From the NCBI GenBank assembly GCA_050015055.1, contig JBEKCD010000006.1:1-64000 (forward strand): a DNA stretch of 64,000 bases, given 5' to 3'. This document shows, piece by piece, positions 35,644-43,930 of the stretch (position 1 is its first letter; the number at the start of each line of letters is the position of its first letter). A program made the translations under genes and the position numbers. The stretch is from JBEKCD01 sp050015055. Lineage in GTDB: Archaea; Thermoproteota; Bathyarchaeia; Bathyarchaeales; Bathycorpusculaceae. The notes beneath the pieces are model-generated. The model had not been told where the DNA came from. It made no database searches and saw only the letters and a program-made list of their open reading frames with translations.

Positions 35644-37023
35644 CTAACTTTCAGATACGATACCTTTGACCGTGTTTCTCAGTTTGACGACAGTCTCTTC
35701 CTCGAGCATTGCCACTTTTTTCAGTATATCGGCACCTTTCTTACGATGTGTGAGAGAGATTTCTCCTTGATACTTGAAAGGAAAGAGTCTGCTGAATTCT
35801 TCCATGAGTTTCGCACTGTTGTTGCAGAGGGTGACAACACCATGCAAATTTTGTGAAGTATTGCGATCGAAATCATTCGCGATTCGCCTAAGAAATTCGC
35901 TGGCCATGATGTGGCCCTCAGCGACACAGGCGCCTAAGTAGCTGTTGCCCATGTAATCTTGATCTCCTCGCCTAAGGTGCATCAAGGTTTCCGCCCATTC
36001 ATCGAATGCCCGTGGGCCTGCGACGAAGCCATCAACAATCGGTGTTCTGCCCGAGGCAAAATCAAGGGCTCTAGCAAGAGCTTCGACTTTTGCTTTCTTG
36101 AGATTGGCTTCCATTCCGTTTCGGAAGAAGAATGCGTCGATGTGGCCTGGAGCACGCATATCGGAGAATGGGAGAAGTTTTTCGGTGCTAATGCCTTCTC
36201 GACTCTCGGTCGTAACGTACGATTCTCCGTCGTATCCGTTTACAACCCCATAGATGGGTGCGAAGACCCCCCATAGCACCACGGGCCTCTCTTTTTCATC
36301 TATTTCTTTCTTTATTCTAATGAAGAGCCTTCGTGCAATTTCGATCTCTTCTCGTGTTGGGTTGCCTTCTTTCATCGGGTAGCTGTGAGGATACTCATAC
36401 CGCTCCAGAATCCATCCAAGGCTTTCAGTTCCTTTGACTATTTCGTCCCAAGTTCGCATGCTCAACGCCGTAGGACCTGCGGGGGAAATGATGCCTTCGG
36501 ACACGTTGACCAAGAAGGAGTAGCCTGAATAACCGCCGACATCGATTTTGTCGACGGAAACTCCCAGAGCTTTCAGCGATGCCGCCATTGCACTGGTGTA
36601 CGATAGCCAAGAAAAGACGTGTTCGACTTTTTTAGTTATGGTTCTTCTGCCTGAAGCAAAGCTTTCAGCGTAGCTTCTGAGCAGTCTCTTTTCTCTTCCT
36701 TCTTTTTTCATGGCGGAGTTGTTGTATATTCTCACTGTGGTCTTCACAAGTTCCGCGCCGGATGATGTGAGACGGTATTCTCCTCTTGACACTCGTTCGA
36801 CAAGTCTCTTTTCGACGAGTTGGTCAAGATGATTTGCAAGGGCGGTTTTTGATTGGCCTGTTGATTGCATCAATTGGGAGAATCGCTTCTCTCCTTGCAG
36901 GAGCAGGGTCAATACGCGTACTCTCGCTGGGTGAGACGCTGATTTCATCAGTTCGGCTATTTCTTCAGGAGATCCAGAAATGATGCTTTCAGCACTATCT
37001 TTCTTGCTCAAGTGGCATCCCAA
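35644..37023 (-). CDS. ArsR-like winged helix fused to an uncharacterised domain
   Basis: 459 residues. Residues about 15-100 form an ArsR-type winged helix (SASHPARVRVLTLLLQGEK, TGQSKTALANHLDQLVEKRLV). The remainder (about 130-455) resembles BtrH/DUF4872-like cysteine-peptidase-fold domains (VEHVFSWLSYTSAMAASLKALG, GGYSGYSF, RALDFASGRTPIVDGFVAGPRAFDEW), though the match is by impression. If correct, it would be a regulator that senses or processes a small ligand. No co-oriented partner is adjacent. Confidence 0.55.
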   Translation of the reverse strand: MGCHLSKKDSAESIISGSPEEIAELMKSASHPARVRVLTLLLQGEKRFSQLMQSTGQSKTALANHLDQLVEKRLVERVSRGEYRLTSSGAELVKTTVRIYNNSAMKKEGREKRLLRSYAESFASGRRTITKKVEHVFSWLSYTSAMAASLKALGVSVDKIDVGGYSGYSFLVNVSEGIISPAGPTALSMRTWDEIVKGTESLGWILERYEYPHSYPMKEGNPTREEIEIARRLFIRIKKEIDEKERPVVLWGVFAPIYGVVNGYDGESYVTTESREGISTEKLLPFSDMRAPGHIDAFFFRNGMEANLKKAKVEALARALDFASGRTPIVDGFVAGPRAFDEWAETLMHLRRGDQDYMGNSYLGACVAEGHIMASEFLRRIANDFDRNTSQNLHGVVTLCNNSAKLMEEFSRLFPFKYQGEISLTHRKKGADILKKVAMLEEETVVKLRNTVKGIVSES

Positions 37024-37373
37024 GCGAAATATGCTTGTGCTGAAGTTGGAATTAAAGCTTGATTCTTCATGAACGACCGGTCCAAATCAGATGAACAACT
37101 GGAACGAATGCGCTGACAATTCTCGTTTACAAACATTAAAAGTCAAATTTGACCCTGGCGCGCGCTAAGTGATGAGTTTGGCCATTTTGTGTAGTGGTAA
37201 CTAGGTTTGTGGTTGTGAAGGAGCGCGAAACGAAGTTGAGCGCGACATAATGCCTAACATGATGCTAAAGAAAAAGAGGAGTTATTTGCGTTTACGGAGC
37301 GCGCGTGCTCGCTAATTCAACTTCCGCAAAATCATATATGATGGTTAACCTTATCTATATAGCGTGAGTTGAG
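37024..37373. other. Non-coding stretch with two GC tracts and an integrase tail relic
   Basis: GC tracts at 37158-37165 and 37299-37305. Bases about 37267-37298 (CTAAAGAAAAAGAGGAGTTATTTGCGTTTACGG) in reverse encode RKRK-stop followed by the same trailer as the two integrase genes (57110-57140, 38065-38095), so they look like the last codons of a lost third integrase. The right end is A/T-rich and holds the likely promoter of the next gene (ATATATG 37334-37340, TATCTATAT 37352-37360). Confidence 0.5.
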
Positions 37374-38021
37374 GTGTCTTCTAGATTCGGTTCTGTTTTG
37401 CTCAAGATCGGTGGTTTGGGCTATTTCTTGGGATTCGTTTCATGGTTTGCATGGGCTGTCTTGGCGGTTCTCAGCCTTGAGGGTCTGTTGTTGTACAATG
37501 GTGATTTCCGATGGATGAGCGGAGTGTACTTTCAGGCTCCTTCTTCTGGGCTGATTTTCTATGGTCTTCTATCACTTTCGCTCCTCTTCAGTGCTATTGG
37601 ATGTTTTGCTTTGTCAAGGAAACAGAACTCATGGCTCGCGTTCGTTGGCGGAGTCGTTTTCGTCGGGACATTCGTGTCCGTAATGTACGGGCCATCTTTC
37701 GCAGCGCTTCAATACTATGAAGCAATTTGGTTTTTCCAGTTTCCCCTGTTGTTCTTCTTGGGGTTAATTCTCTGGGGTGCGACGCTGCTGAGTATCGCAG
37801 GAAAGATCGGTGTCAGCGGCCTAGGTCGAGTTGCAGGTATTCTTTTCGTTTTTTCTGGGGTGTTCGGAATGCTGCTTTGGCGAGCAATCCTGTATTGGGG
37901 TTTTGAATTTTGGTTACTAGGGTTAGGCTGGTTGTATGCTGTTGGCGCTTTGATGAGTGCACTGATACTCTTTAGAATTTCAAGAATGGTCGAGAACCCA
38001 AAGGCGCCGGTGGCTCGGTGA
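37374..38021 (+). CDS. Multi-pass membrane protein, hypothetical
   Basis: 215 residues with six hydrophobic segments (about 10-35, 58-80, 90-110, 118-142, 150-172, 178-203). The pattern is that of DUF998-like or similar six-helix proteins, but I cannot assign it. Start is GTG 37374 behind TTGAG. Confidence 0.6.
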   Translation: MSSRFGSVLLKIGGLGYFLGFVSWFAWAVLAVLSLEGLLLYNGDFRWMSGVYFQAPSSGLIFYGLLSLSLLFSAIGCFALSRKQNSWLAFVGGVVFVGTFVSVMYGPSFAALQYYEAIWFFQFPLLFFLGLILWGATLLSIAGKIGVSGLGRVAGILFVFSGVFGMLLWRAILYWGFEFWLLGLGWLYAVGALMSALILFRISRMVENPKAPVAR

Positions 38022-38084
38022 AGTTTTCTTTTGCGCGTGTCAAGTTTGTGAAAAGTGTTTTTGATGGTTAAAGAAAAAAGAGGG

Positions 38085-39109
38085 TCATTTGCGTTTTTTG
38101 AATAGTTGTATTCCTTCTATTGTTGTGACGTATTGGAATCCGTTTTCTATGAGTTTGGTTGCTTCTTTTGCTGTTGTTGCTCCTGTGCATGTCCATTCAT
38201 CGTCGTTGAGGTTGAGCAGGTGCATGTATCGTTGGGTTGTTGTGAGTTTTGTGTGTCCCATTAGTACCATTACAGTGTAGGGGTTTCCGATATCGTTTAG
38301 TTTCTTTGTGCAGAAGTAGTGTCTCAGGTCGTATAGTCTGATTGTTTGTATTGATGGGTCGTTGAGTTTTTTGGCTAGTTTGTTTCTCATGCTTCGGTAT
38401 TGTTTTCCGTAATGGTCGGAGTTGCCTTTGAACATTAGGTCGTTTGCGGTCAGATTTTCAAGTGTTATGTGTTTTTGCAGTCTTTGGGTGAGGCTTGGGG
38501 GTATTGAATTGTTCTTGCGTTGCCTTTTTTGCTGTTGTCGGGTTTATCGTGTTATGGTCTATGTCTTTGACTCTGAGTCTTGAGAGTTCTACGGGTCTTA
38601 GTCCTGTTTTAATGCTCAGTTCAAGTTTTGTAGATAGAATGTAGCCTGCTGCTGCTATGAGCATCTCTATTTTTTCTTTGGTTGGTAGTGCGATGTTTCG
38701 TGCTTCTGGCATGTATGATGGCATGTTCCAAGCGATGTTGTAGAATTTGCAGTAATTGTTGTATGCTATGCAGAGGTTTCTTTTGTAACTGTTTGAGGTT
38801 TTGAGTTCCGCTATGAATAGTTTTACTGCTTCTGGTTCTGCTAGACTTGTGTGTTTGCTCAGGAACGATAGGGCTTTTCTGTTGAAGTTTATGGTGTAGT
38901 CGCTTTTGTTGTCTTTCTTCATTTGAATTAGGACGTTTAGAATTTTCGGGTTTTTTGTAGTTTTGAGGAAGTTAAAGGTGGTGTTCTGGGAGTTAAGGGC
39001 GGTGTGCGGTAAATTAAGGCTGACGTGTTGGCCGTAACCCGTCTATAGCCTTAGTAATCTTATGAAATTGCTTTTCTTGTGCTTGTGGCTCTGTTTTTTC
39101 TTCATTCAT
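38085..39109 (-). pseudogene. Frameshifted tyrosine integrase (element 4)
   Basis: Homologue of the intact integrase at 57131. The native-type N-terminus starts at ATG 39109 (NEEKTEPQAQEKQFHKI). At the attachment sequence (39018-39041) the frame shifts by a lost base, then continues through KILNVLIQMKKDNKSDYTINF to 38922 and on to the arginine of box I (TGLRPVELSRLRVKDID). A second shift near 38505-38535 precedes the C-terminal part 38085-38435, which has LYDLRHYF (box II with Tyr in place of the usual His), LMGHTKLTTTQRYMH (catalytic Tyr) and the FKKRK end. It cannot be translated as one protein. Confidence 0.85.
39018..39041. other. Attachment-site copy D (rnpB 3'-end sequence)
   Basis: GGCTGACGTGTTGGCCGTAACCCG differs at one base from the 3' end of rnpB (58048-58071). 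It lies inside the 5' part of the integrase relic, between integrase N-terminal codons (right) and integrase body (left). Confidence 0.8.
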
Positions 39110-39496
39110 GTCCCCTATCTCCATTTAGTAGCTTTGGGGCTTCTGTTTCTATCCAGAGTTGCCCGTATCTGATTTCTTCGGTCTCTATTTTTAGAGTTTG
39201 GTCTCGCATGTATATCAACCCGACTTCCAAATTTTCTCGTGGACGAGGAAATAATATGCCTTTATGACATGATGCTTGGGCTTTCAAACTGTTCCCCTTT
39301 GTTGTGAATGGGGGAAAGGCTTATGTTTCCGAGGATTTTGAGCATTTCCTTTGGGATTTTTCGATGCTTTTCTCGTGAGAGATGCAAGGATGCCCTAGCG
39401 GGTTCATCCGTTCTGCGTAGCGCGCGCTGAGGGCTAATCTATTTATAATTGAAGAGCACGCGTTATGTGTGTTAAGAGGAGGAGGTGATTGAGCAA
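39110..39496. repeat. Upstream-of-integrase region, degenerate copy
   Basis: Bases about 39238-39340 resemble the element repeats at 41843 and 49209 in blocks (GACGAGGAAATAATAT; GGCTTATGTTTCCGAGGA) but the long stem is not kept. A GC tract lies at 39420-39427. GAGGAGGAGGTGA (39476-39488) is the ribosome site for the next gene. Confidence 0.45.
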
Positions 39497-39625
39497 GTGA
39501 AAGCCAAAAGTATAATATCGAATCGTAGGGGTGGCGTCGCCGGATTTCTATGGTCTGCCATTGTAGTAGTAGTGTTGATAATAGTTCTTGTAGTTGTTCT
39601 GAGAGTACTTCTTCACTTGATATAA
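39497..39625 (+). CDS. Membrane micropeptide, 42 residues
   Basis: GTG 39497 to TAA 39625. Basic N-terminus (KAKSIISNRRGG) then one long hydrophobic helix (SAIVVVVLIIVLVVVLRVLL). GGAGGTGA ends 8 nt before the GTG, a near-perfect Shine-Dalgarno, which argues strongly for translation; a GTG at 39485 in the same frame is less well placed. Function unknown; small viral or toxin-like membrane peptides have this form. A GC tract (39641-39648) lies 16 nt behind the stop. Confidence 0.6.
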   Translation: MKAKSIISNRRGGVAGFLWSAIVVVVLIIVLVVVLRVLLHLI

Positions 39626-39744
39626 GGCAAACTGAGAGAAGCGCGCGCATCTCAAGAGAAGGGTTATACAAGAATAAGAGGTGGTTCAGACTTAACATAT
39701 GTTATTAACCCTTCACGCGGGGTTTTGATAGGTTGGGCAAAACC

Positions 39745-40200
39745 ATGAAGCGAGGGTTGGCAGTTCTCTTAAGAGTGTTGGTCATTGCACTTGTAATCCT
39801 CGCTCTTTTCCTCGATTATTCAGCGGCATTTTGGAGTAACGTTGATTCGGCGCCGACTGCGACGACTGGCGTTGAGCTTTTGATAACAGTTATTCTCTGC
39901 CTTTCTGTCAGTTTATGGGCAGCATTTGTAGATAAGGAAGCGAAGCGTGGGGAAGGAGTTTTGGTTCTTGTCGGATTGATTTTGGGCTCATTGTTGTTTT
40001 TCGTTTCATATCTTGTTGCTATTACCGATTTGGATTGGATGACACTAACACAGCAGACTCCTGCAACTATTAACAGTGAATCCATAGTAATAGATTGCCT
40101 GGTCGCAATAACTATAATTCTTGGGCTTGCGACCATCGCAGTTTTCGGCTTAATTCTCAGGCGCGCGCGCTTTTTTTCCGCTAGAAGATCCATCCATTAG
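39745..40200 (+). CDS. Four-helix membrane protein, hypothetical
   Basis: About 151 residues from ATG 39745 (the frame opens at 39733). Four hydrophobic segments (about 5-25, 45-62, 75-95, 120-142), basic C-terminus. The last helix is followed by RRARFFSARRSIH, encoded partly by a GC tract (40161-40170). Its 3' end overlaps the convergent gene at 40181 by 20 nt. No family recognised. Confidence 0.5.
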   Translation: MKRGLAVLLRVLVIALVILALFLDYSAAFWSNVDSAPTATTGVELLITVILCLSVSLWAAFVDKEAKRGEGVLVLVGLILGSLLFFVSYLVAITDLDWMTLTQQTPATINSESIVIDCLVAITIILGLATIAVFGLILRRARFFSARRSIH

Positions 40201-40849
40201 TTATGGGCTTGGGTGTGTCTTTTTTATTATTTCTGTAATGAGACCTGACAAGTATATTCTTGATACTATGTTCAGCTTTCTCAATGACTTTGATTAAATC
40301 ATCAATGTAGTAGTATTCTTGATTGGAGAAAACAAGGTTGTAGGCTTCAAAACTTTGGTATTTTAACCCTATAGAAAGTTTCTTTATGTCTTTTTCAACT
40401 TCGTCAACGAACTTTCTACTGTTGTTAACAACGTATTTCAATTCAATCACAGTCAACAGTTCTTTTCTAAACCTATCCTTGTCTTTCGACCTTACTTCTA
40501 GATCGTCAATATTTTTGTTGACTATACTTGCAATCCTAGACTCTTCTACGAATTGGGGATTCAAAATGGCAAAATCATAATGCCCCCTAACTCCTTTCTT
40601 GGTAAAACCATAGTCTTCCATAGTTTCTTTAGAATATCTGAAATGTGTTGGGTATTCCTTGTGCAAGCAAGAGGTAACTGCTCCATCGGCTGTTTTTACT
40701 TCAAATCTGGTGCTGTAGAGACAGTAGTACAAGTAAGAGTGAATATCCATTTCTGAGAAGAAAATGCAGGGCTGTTCTCGAAATTTGTTAACAGTCTTTC
40801 TAATTCCCTTGCTCACAAGTTCATTAAGCTCTGATTCTGTCTTAGACAT
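40181..40849 (-). CDS. PD-(D/E)XK-like nuclease protein, hypothetical
   Basis: 222 residues. A plausible nuclease core is RGHYDFAILNPQF followed, about 45 residues later, by LLTVIELKYVVNN, giving D ... E-x-K as in PD-(D/E)XK folds. The N-terminal part (QPCIFFSEMDIHSYLYYCLY) precedes it. Target unknown. It is typical accessory-element cargo. Confidence 0.6.
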   Translation of the reverse strand: MSKTESELNELVSKGIRKTVNKFREQPCIFFSEMDIHSYLYYCLYSTRFEVKTADGAVTSCLHKEYPTHFRYSKETMEDYGFTKKGVRGHYDFAILNPQFVEESRIASIVNKNIDDLEVRSKDKDRFRKELLTVIELKYVVNNSRKFVDEVEKDIKKLSIGLKYQSFEAYNLVFSNQEYYYIDDLIKVIEKAEHSIKNILVRSHYRNNKKDTPKPITNGWIF

Positions 40850-40946
40850 GGGCTTTTTACCTCAATACAAACAAACATAGTTCTGTAATTATTTCCGATT
40901 CCAAACTAAAGAAATTTTCACTTCACAAACATTCATTTCGCGCGCG

Positions 40947-41256
40947 CTACTTGTTTTTCTGGTTTGTCGAAAGTTTCTCGGATATTTTCCTGAGATTCTT
41001 GGTGGCTTGGTTGACGTAATCAACAGACAGTTGATGCGTTTCGGGGTATTTTTTGAGCACTGCAATGAATTGGTCAATTTGTGTGGCATTAAGTGGTTCT
41101 TGCATTTGCTTTGCTAGGATCGAGGACACGTCCTTTTGTCCTATCTTTCCGTTGTTTAATGAAGTGAGGTATAACACTTTGAATGCGTTTTCTCCGAGGA
41201 TAGGGACAGCTTCTATGAGGAATTGTACATTCTTGTTTTCGGGGTAGATTGCGCGG
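40947..41256 (-). pseudogene. 5'-truncated helical gene
   Basis: The frame is open from the GC-rich junction at about 41250-41261 (RAIYPENKNVQFLIEAVPILG) through the internal Met at 41177 to TAG 40947. The protein is helical (ILAKQMQEPLNATQIDQFIAVLKKYPE). The upstream side switches abruptly to integrase sequence, so the 5' part seems lost; a shorter product from 41177 is possible. The stop TAG is joined to a GC tract (40939-40947). Confidence 0.5.
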
Positions 41257-41266
41257 GCGCGAAGTT

Positions 41267-41463
41267 TATGGTGTAGTCGCTCTTGTTATCTTTCTTCATC
41301 GGGATTAGGACGTTTAGGATTTTCGAGTCTGTGCGTTGTGGTATTCGGAAAAAAGCATGGTCTTTGGGCTGGCGTGTTGGCCGTAACCCGTCATTAGCCT
41401 TAGTAATTTTTCATTTTCTTGTTTTTGTTCCTCTGTTTCTTCTTCTTCGTCGGCGTTCATCAT
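41267..41463 (-). pseudogene. Integrase 5' fragment around att copy C
   Basis: ATG at 41463 (or 41460) starts an acidic N-terminus (NADEEEETEEQKQENEKLL), then LMTGYGQHAS encoded by the attachment sequence, and stops at 41314. In another frame KILNVLIPMKKDNKSDYTINF follows, identical in kind to the body of the integrase relic at 38085. The fragment ends at the GC-rich junction near 41260. So N-terminal codons belong to one element and the body piece to another. Confidence 0.8.
41367..41390. other. Attachment-site copy C (rnpB 3'-end sequence)
   Basis: GGCTGGCGTGTTGGCCGTAACCCG is identical over 24 nt to the 3' end of rnpB at 58048-58071. It is followed by TCATTAGCCTTAGTAATTTTTCATTTT, shared with copy B, which is the element's own integrase 5' coding sequence. 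Confidence 0.85.
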
Positions 41464-41565
41464 TGTTGGTATCTCCTACTGTTGGTAAGTTTTAAGGGAC
41501 AGTTGCGACATCTGGGTGTTTCGCATTGTGTCCTAAAATTGCATGACTGAGGGAAATGTATCATG

Positions 41566-41781
41566 TTACATCTCTCCCATGGGGACGTATGCGGGGGCAA
41601 GTAGTTGTGGTTTGTCTAGTTGGTGGCATTGGTAGCATAGGTTGTATTTTTCGCTTATAGGTTTTCTGCATACGTGACATCTGTTTTGGAAGTTTTTACG
41701 TTTTTGTTCGTAGCATTGGAAGCGTATTCTGAATTGTGGCTTAATGAGTTTTCCGAATTGGGTGCAAGTGTTGCTTAGCAT
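41566..41781 (-). CDS. Small zinc-finger protein
   Basis: 71 residues with CHVCRKPISEKYNLCYQCHQ: two CxxC pairs 12 residues apart, forming a zinc knuckle, after a basic N-terminus. No family recognised. It lies between the integrase 5' fragment and the conserved stem-loop repeat. The corresponding site in element 1 lacks it. Confidence 0.5.
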   Translation of the reverse strand: MLSNTCTQFGKLIKPQFRIRFQCYEQKRKNFQNRCHVCRKPISEKYNLCYQCHQLDKPQLLAPAYVPMGEM

Positions 41782-41842
41782 TCTTTTTCGTCTCTTGGTA
41801 GGTCGTCTTGACTAACAAGCGACCTTCCTTCTGTTTTGTCGT

Positions 41843-41995
41843 TGGGACGAGAAAACAATAAATTTTTTGGGACGGTGGGCGCTCCCGAAAAGTTTATGTT
41901 TTTGAGGACTTTTGGCTTTGTGTTTGATTGAGCAATTTTTTAGGACTGCGAGGTTCGTGTATGGTATTTTGTCTCAGTAAAAAATTGCGAAGCTC
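41843..41995. repeat. Element-conserved stem-loop region, copy in element 2
   Basis: About 150 bp similar to 49209-49357. It contains GGGACGAGAAAACAATAAAT and ends in a perfect stem GCAATTTTTTA (41932-41942) / TAAAAAATTGC (41978-41988) with a 35-nt loop. The other copy has the same loop length and a compensatory base-pair change. Replication origin, regulatory RNA or integrase control region are possible roles. Confidence 0.75.
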
Positions 41996-42066
41996 ATTTT
42001 TCATTTGTGTGTGGTAGCAGTTTGTCTTTCATGTTCACGCGCGCGTTTTGGGTTTGGGGGCAGACT

Positions 42067-42348
42067 TTACCGTTCCCAGAATCTTTCTGTTAATATATGT
42101 CCACACTTTTTATGTTTAGCAACAAGAACTTCCTTAAAGGTTCTTGTAATGAATGAGGCAACTAATTCAAATTTCTCATCAGCATCAATATTTGAGACAT
42201 CTGCTTTACAGTATTCACAGTAGTAGTGTCTTTGTCTAGGAGCAACACAATTCATGTTAGTAAAAACTGATGCAAATTGAGTTACTTCTAGGAATTCCTT
42301 TACTTCAGCAGCGTCATCTGTTGCTTTGGATTGCCTCCTATTGGGCAT
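42067..42348 (-). CDS. Small zinc-binding protein, hypothetical
   Basis: 93 residues. YYCEYCKADVSN and KHKKCGHI provide Cys/His ligands. Acidic and helical in between. It belongs to a run of four short minus-strand genes (42067-43132). GC tract 42038-42045 lies 22 nt behind its stop. Confidence 0.5.
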   Translation of the reverse strand: MPNRRQSKATDDAAEVKEFLEVTQFASVFTNMNCVAPRQRHYYCEYCKADVSNIDADEKFELVASFITRTFKEVLVAKHKKCGHILTERFWER

Positions 42349-42398
42349 ATCTAACTTCCTATAATTTCCTTTGGCGTAGCGCGCGTCAGGTGTAAGGC

Positions 42399-42641
42399 TT
42401 ATTTGCCAAGTTCCACTTTCTCTTTAGCCTTACACTTTCCGAGCAACTCAAGTATTACATCTATTTTGTCTTTGTTCCGAAGACGAACCGCAGTCTCTCT
42501 GGCTTCTTGAAGTTGCTTCTCCGCTAGATCCCATCTTTCAGCATACATGTCCCACTTAGCCTCTTCGATACTTCTTTCTAATCCCTGTTGCTTTTCCCTT
42601 TTTTGAGCAGTGTCCTCATCTTCTGTGATTATGTCACCCAT
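42399..42641 (-). CDS. Charged helical protein, hypothetical
   Basis: 80 residues from ATG 42641 (frame opens at 42650). Almost entirely predicted helix with TPR-like spacing (AERWDLAEKQLQEARETAVRL). No family recognised. GC tract 42379-42385 lies 14 nt behind the stop. Confidence 0.5.
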   Translation of the reverse strand: MGDIITEDEDTAQKREKQQGLERSIEEAKWDMYAERWDLAEKQLQEARETAVRLRNKDKIDVILELLGKCKAKEKVELGK

Positions 42642-42736
42642 TGCATTCACTAGAACAACTCTTCGTTGGAGCGTATTTATTACTTTAGCCTCAAGGCAAG
42701 TGCCTCTCGTTAACAGCGCGCGCGACAGAACAATTC

Positions 42737-42898
42737 TTATGTATATATTAATGGTTTTGTGGTTTCTCCCGTCAATTTTCCATGGGGCTTTTCCTTCATG
42801 GCGTTTTTGTAGAAGCTACATTCTAGATGATTTCTGTCATTGCAGTTGATTCCTGTTATTTTGCACTTATCAAGTAAGGGACATTTAGGCTGAGTCAT
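42737..42898 (-). CDS. Cys-rich small protein, 53 residues
   Basis: ATG 42898 to TAA 42737. CPLLDKCKITGINCNDRNHLEC carries four Cys (the run spans residues 6-27) and could bind metal. The ATG overlaps the stop of the upstream gene (ATGA), so it is translationally coupled. GC tract 42716-42724 lies 13 nt behind the stop. No family recognised. Confidence 0.55.
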   Translation of the reverse strand: MTQPKCPLLDKCKITGINCNDRNHLECSFYKNAMKEKPHGKLTGETTKPLIYT

Positions 42899-43132
42899 TT
42901 GTTCTTCCTTTTCCTAGAAGTCTTAACTAACCATTCATTTTCAAAATCATAAATAAAATCTTTGTTAATCCAGACTCCCGTTTCCCAATCATAATTATAT
43001 TTGTGCGCCCGCGCTACGTTTTTCTGGTCAAGTTGTATAGCCTTTGTCGGCTTTTTTTTTATCACTTGTGCCTTTCGTTGGAACTGGTGGTATTGGAGCA
43101 TAGAATGTCTTGTCTTTTGTTTCGAAATCCAT
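42895..43132 (-). CDS. Small basic protein with a frame change at an A9 run
   Basis: From ATG 43132 the frame reads MDFETKDKTFYAPIPPVPTKGTSDKKK and then stops soon after the nine-A run (43062-43070 as T on the plus strand). Another frame continues sensibly (PTKAIQLDQKNVARAHKYNY, DWETGVWINKDFIYDFENEW) to TGA at 42895. Reading eight instead of nine A restores one frame. Transcriptional slippage, a real indel or a sequencing error would all explain it. The downstream frame alone could start at 43101. Confidence 0.5.
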
Positions 43133-43225
43133 CCTCAAATTGGCATTGACATTCTAGCGCGCGCCATTGTAGGTTTATCGGGAGCACAACAAATAACTTA
43201 ACAGTATCTAGAACTGTCTTCTATT

Positions 43226-43873
43226 TCAATATCCTAATGCTTTGAGAAGTTGATATTCAGAAATAACATCACCAATTGCGTATTCATAAAAAAGCGTGTT
43301 TTTTTGTCCACCACTCTTAACAAATTCCAGATATGCATCATAGATAGCGTTGCCACCTGCTACTTTGTCAAGAACATAATTAAATGAAAAATCCTGATCC
43401 CATCCCCTCTTTTCTACCAGCTCCTTAGCCTTTGCCAAGGCTTTGTGTTTGTGTGCTTCCATAGATTTGTACTTCTTGGCTTTCTCATTCATTCTTTGTT
43501 TATGAGTAACTTTAACACCACATGCCGCACAGGCTTCTTCTAAACGAGCTCTGTTTTTTCCAGTAAATTGAGTTATTTTGGGTGATTGGCACAGGTCGAG
43601 AATATTCGCTTCAGGTATTTCAACGCCCAAAAACTGCTTCAGAAATCGAATGTCAAAACCCTTTATGTTATAACCAGAAAAAATTACTCCCTGTGATAAC
43701 AATGATGCTATTTCCTTTTTGGCACTCTCTAAAGTCCATTGTGAGTCTTTCGAATCAGCCCAGTACAAGTTTTGTGTGGTGTCATCGCCTATCTGCACTG
43801 ATAAAATCCGTTTATTATCTTCCATAATGTCCGTACCCGTATTTTCAGTTTCAATGTCAATTATGCGGTACAT
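43226..43873 (-). CDS. DEDDy-type 3'-5' exonuclease (RNase H fold)
   Basis: 215 residues. Exo I is DIETE at residues 6-10, Exo II is SGYNIKGFDIRFL, Exo III is YEYAIGDVISEYQLL (Y-x3-D), so all DEDDy acidic residues are visible. The middle (KSMEAHKHKALAKAKELVEK) is a charged insertion. Family members proofread or trim DNA or RNA. It is divergent from the HNH gene and may belong to the same cargo. Confidence 0.8.
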   Translation of the reverse strand: MYRIIDIETENTGTDIMEDNKRILSVQIGDDTTQNLYWADSKDSQWTLESAKKEIASLLSQGVIFSGYNIKGFDIRFLKQFLGVEIPEANILDLCQSPKITQFTGKNRARLEEACAACGVKVTHKQRMNEKAKKYKSMEAHKHKALAKAKELVEKRGWDQDFSFNYVLDKVAGGNAIYDAYLEFVKSGGQKNTLFYEYAIGDVISEYQLLKALGY

Positions 43874-43930
43874 TAAAACGCCTACAAAGATTATGTAAGC
43901 AAGCGACTAATATTGTTTAGGTAGGTTCGC

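Larger units (their letters stand above)
39018..41390. mobile_element. Element 3, decayed integrative element between att copies D and C
   Basis: Its boundaries are two direct copies of the attachment sequence. Its integrase body survives only as a fragment left of copy C, and its integrase N-terminus as the codons right of copy D. Inside are a membrane micropeptide, a four-helix membrane protein, a nuclease-like protein and a truncated helical gene. At 2.4 kb it has probably lost most of its content. Confidence 0.65.
28944..43164. repeat. Cluster of alternating GC tracts (GCGCGCGC)
   Basis: Tracts of at least 8 alternating C/G here start at 30151, 30305, 31049, 31591, 32115, 32315, 32594, 32740, 33586, 37158, 39420, 39641, 40161, 40939, 42038, 42716 and 43157; 7-nt ones at 28944, 37299, 42379. 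Others in the window start at 8264, 8358, 8533, 9787, 21383, 23901, 27229, 53045 and 55965. Many are centred in AGCGCGCGCT. About 20 lie within 70 nt behind a stop codon or contain it. Confidence 0.85.

Noticed and set aside
39321..39698. 125-codon minus-strand frame
   Set aside because: It is antisense to the micropeptide gene at 39497, which has a strong ribosome site.
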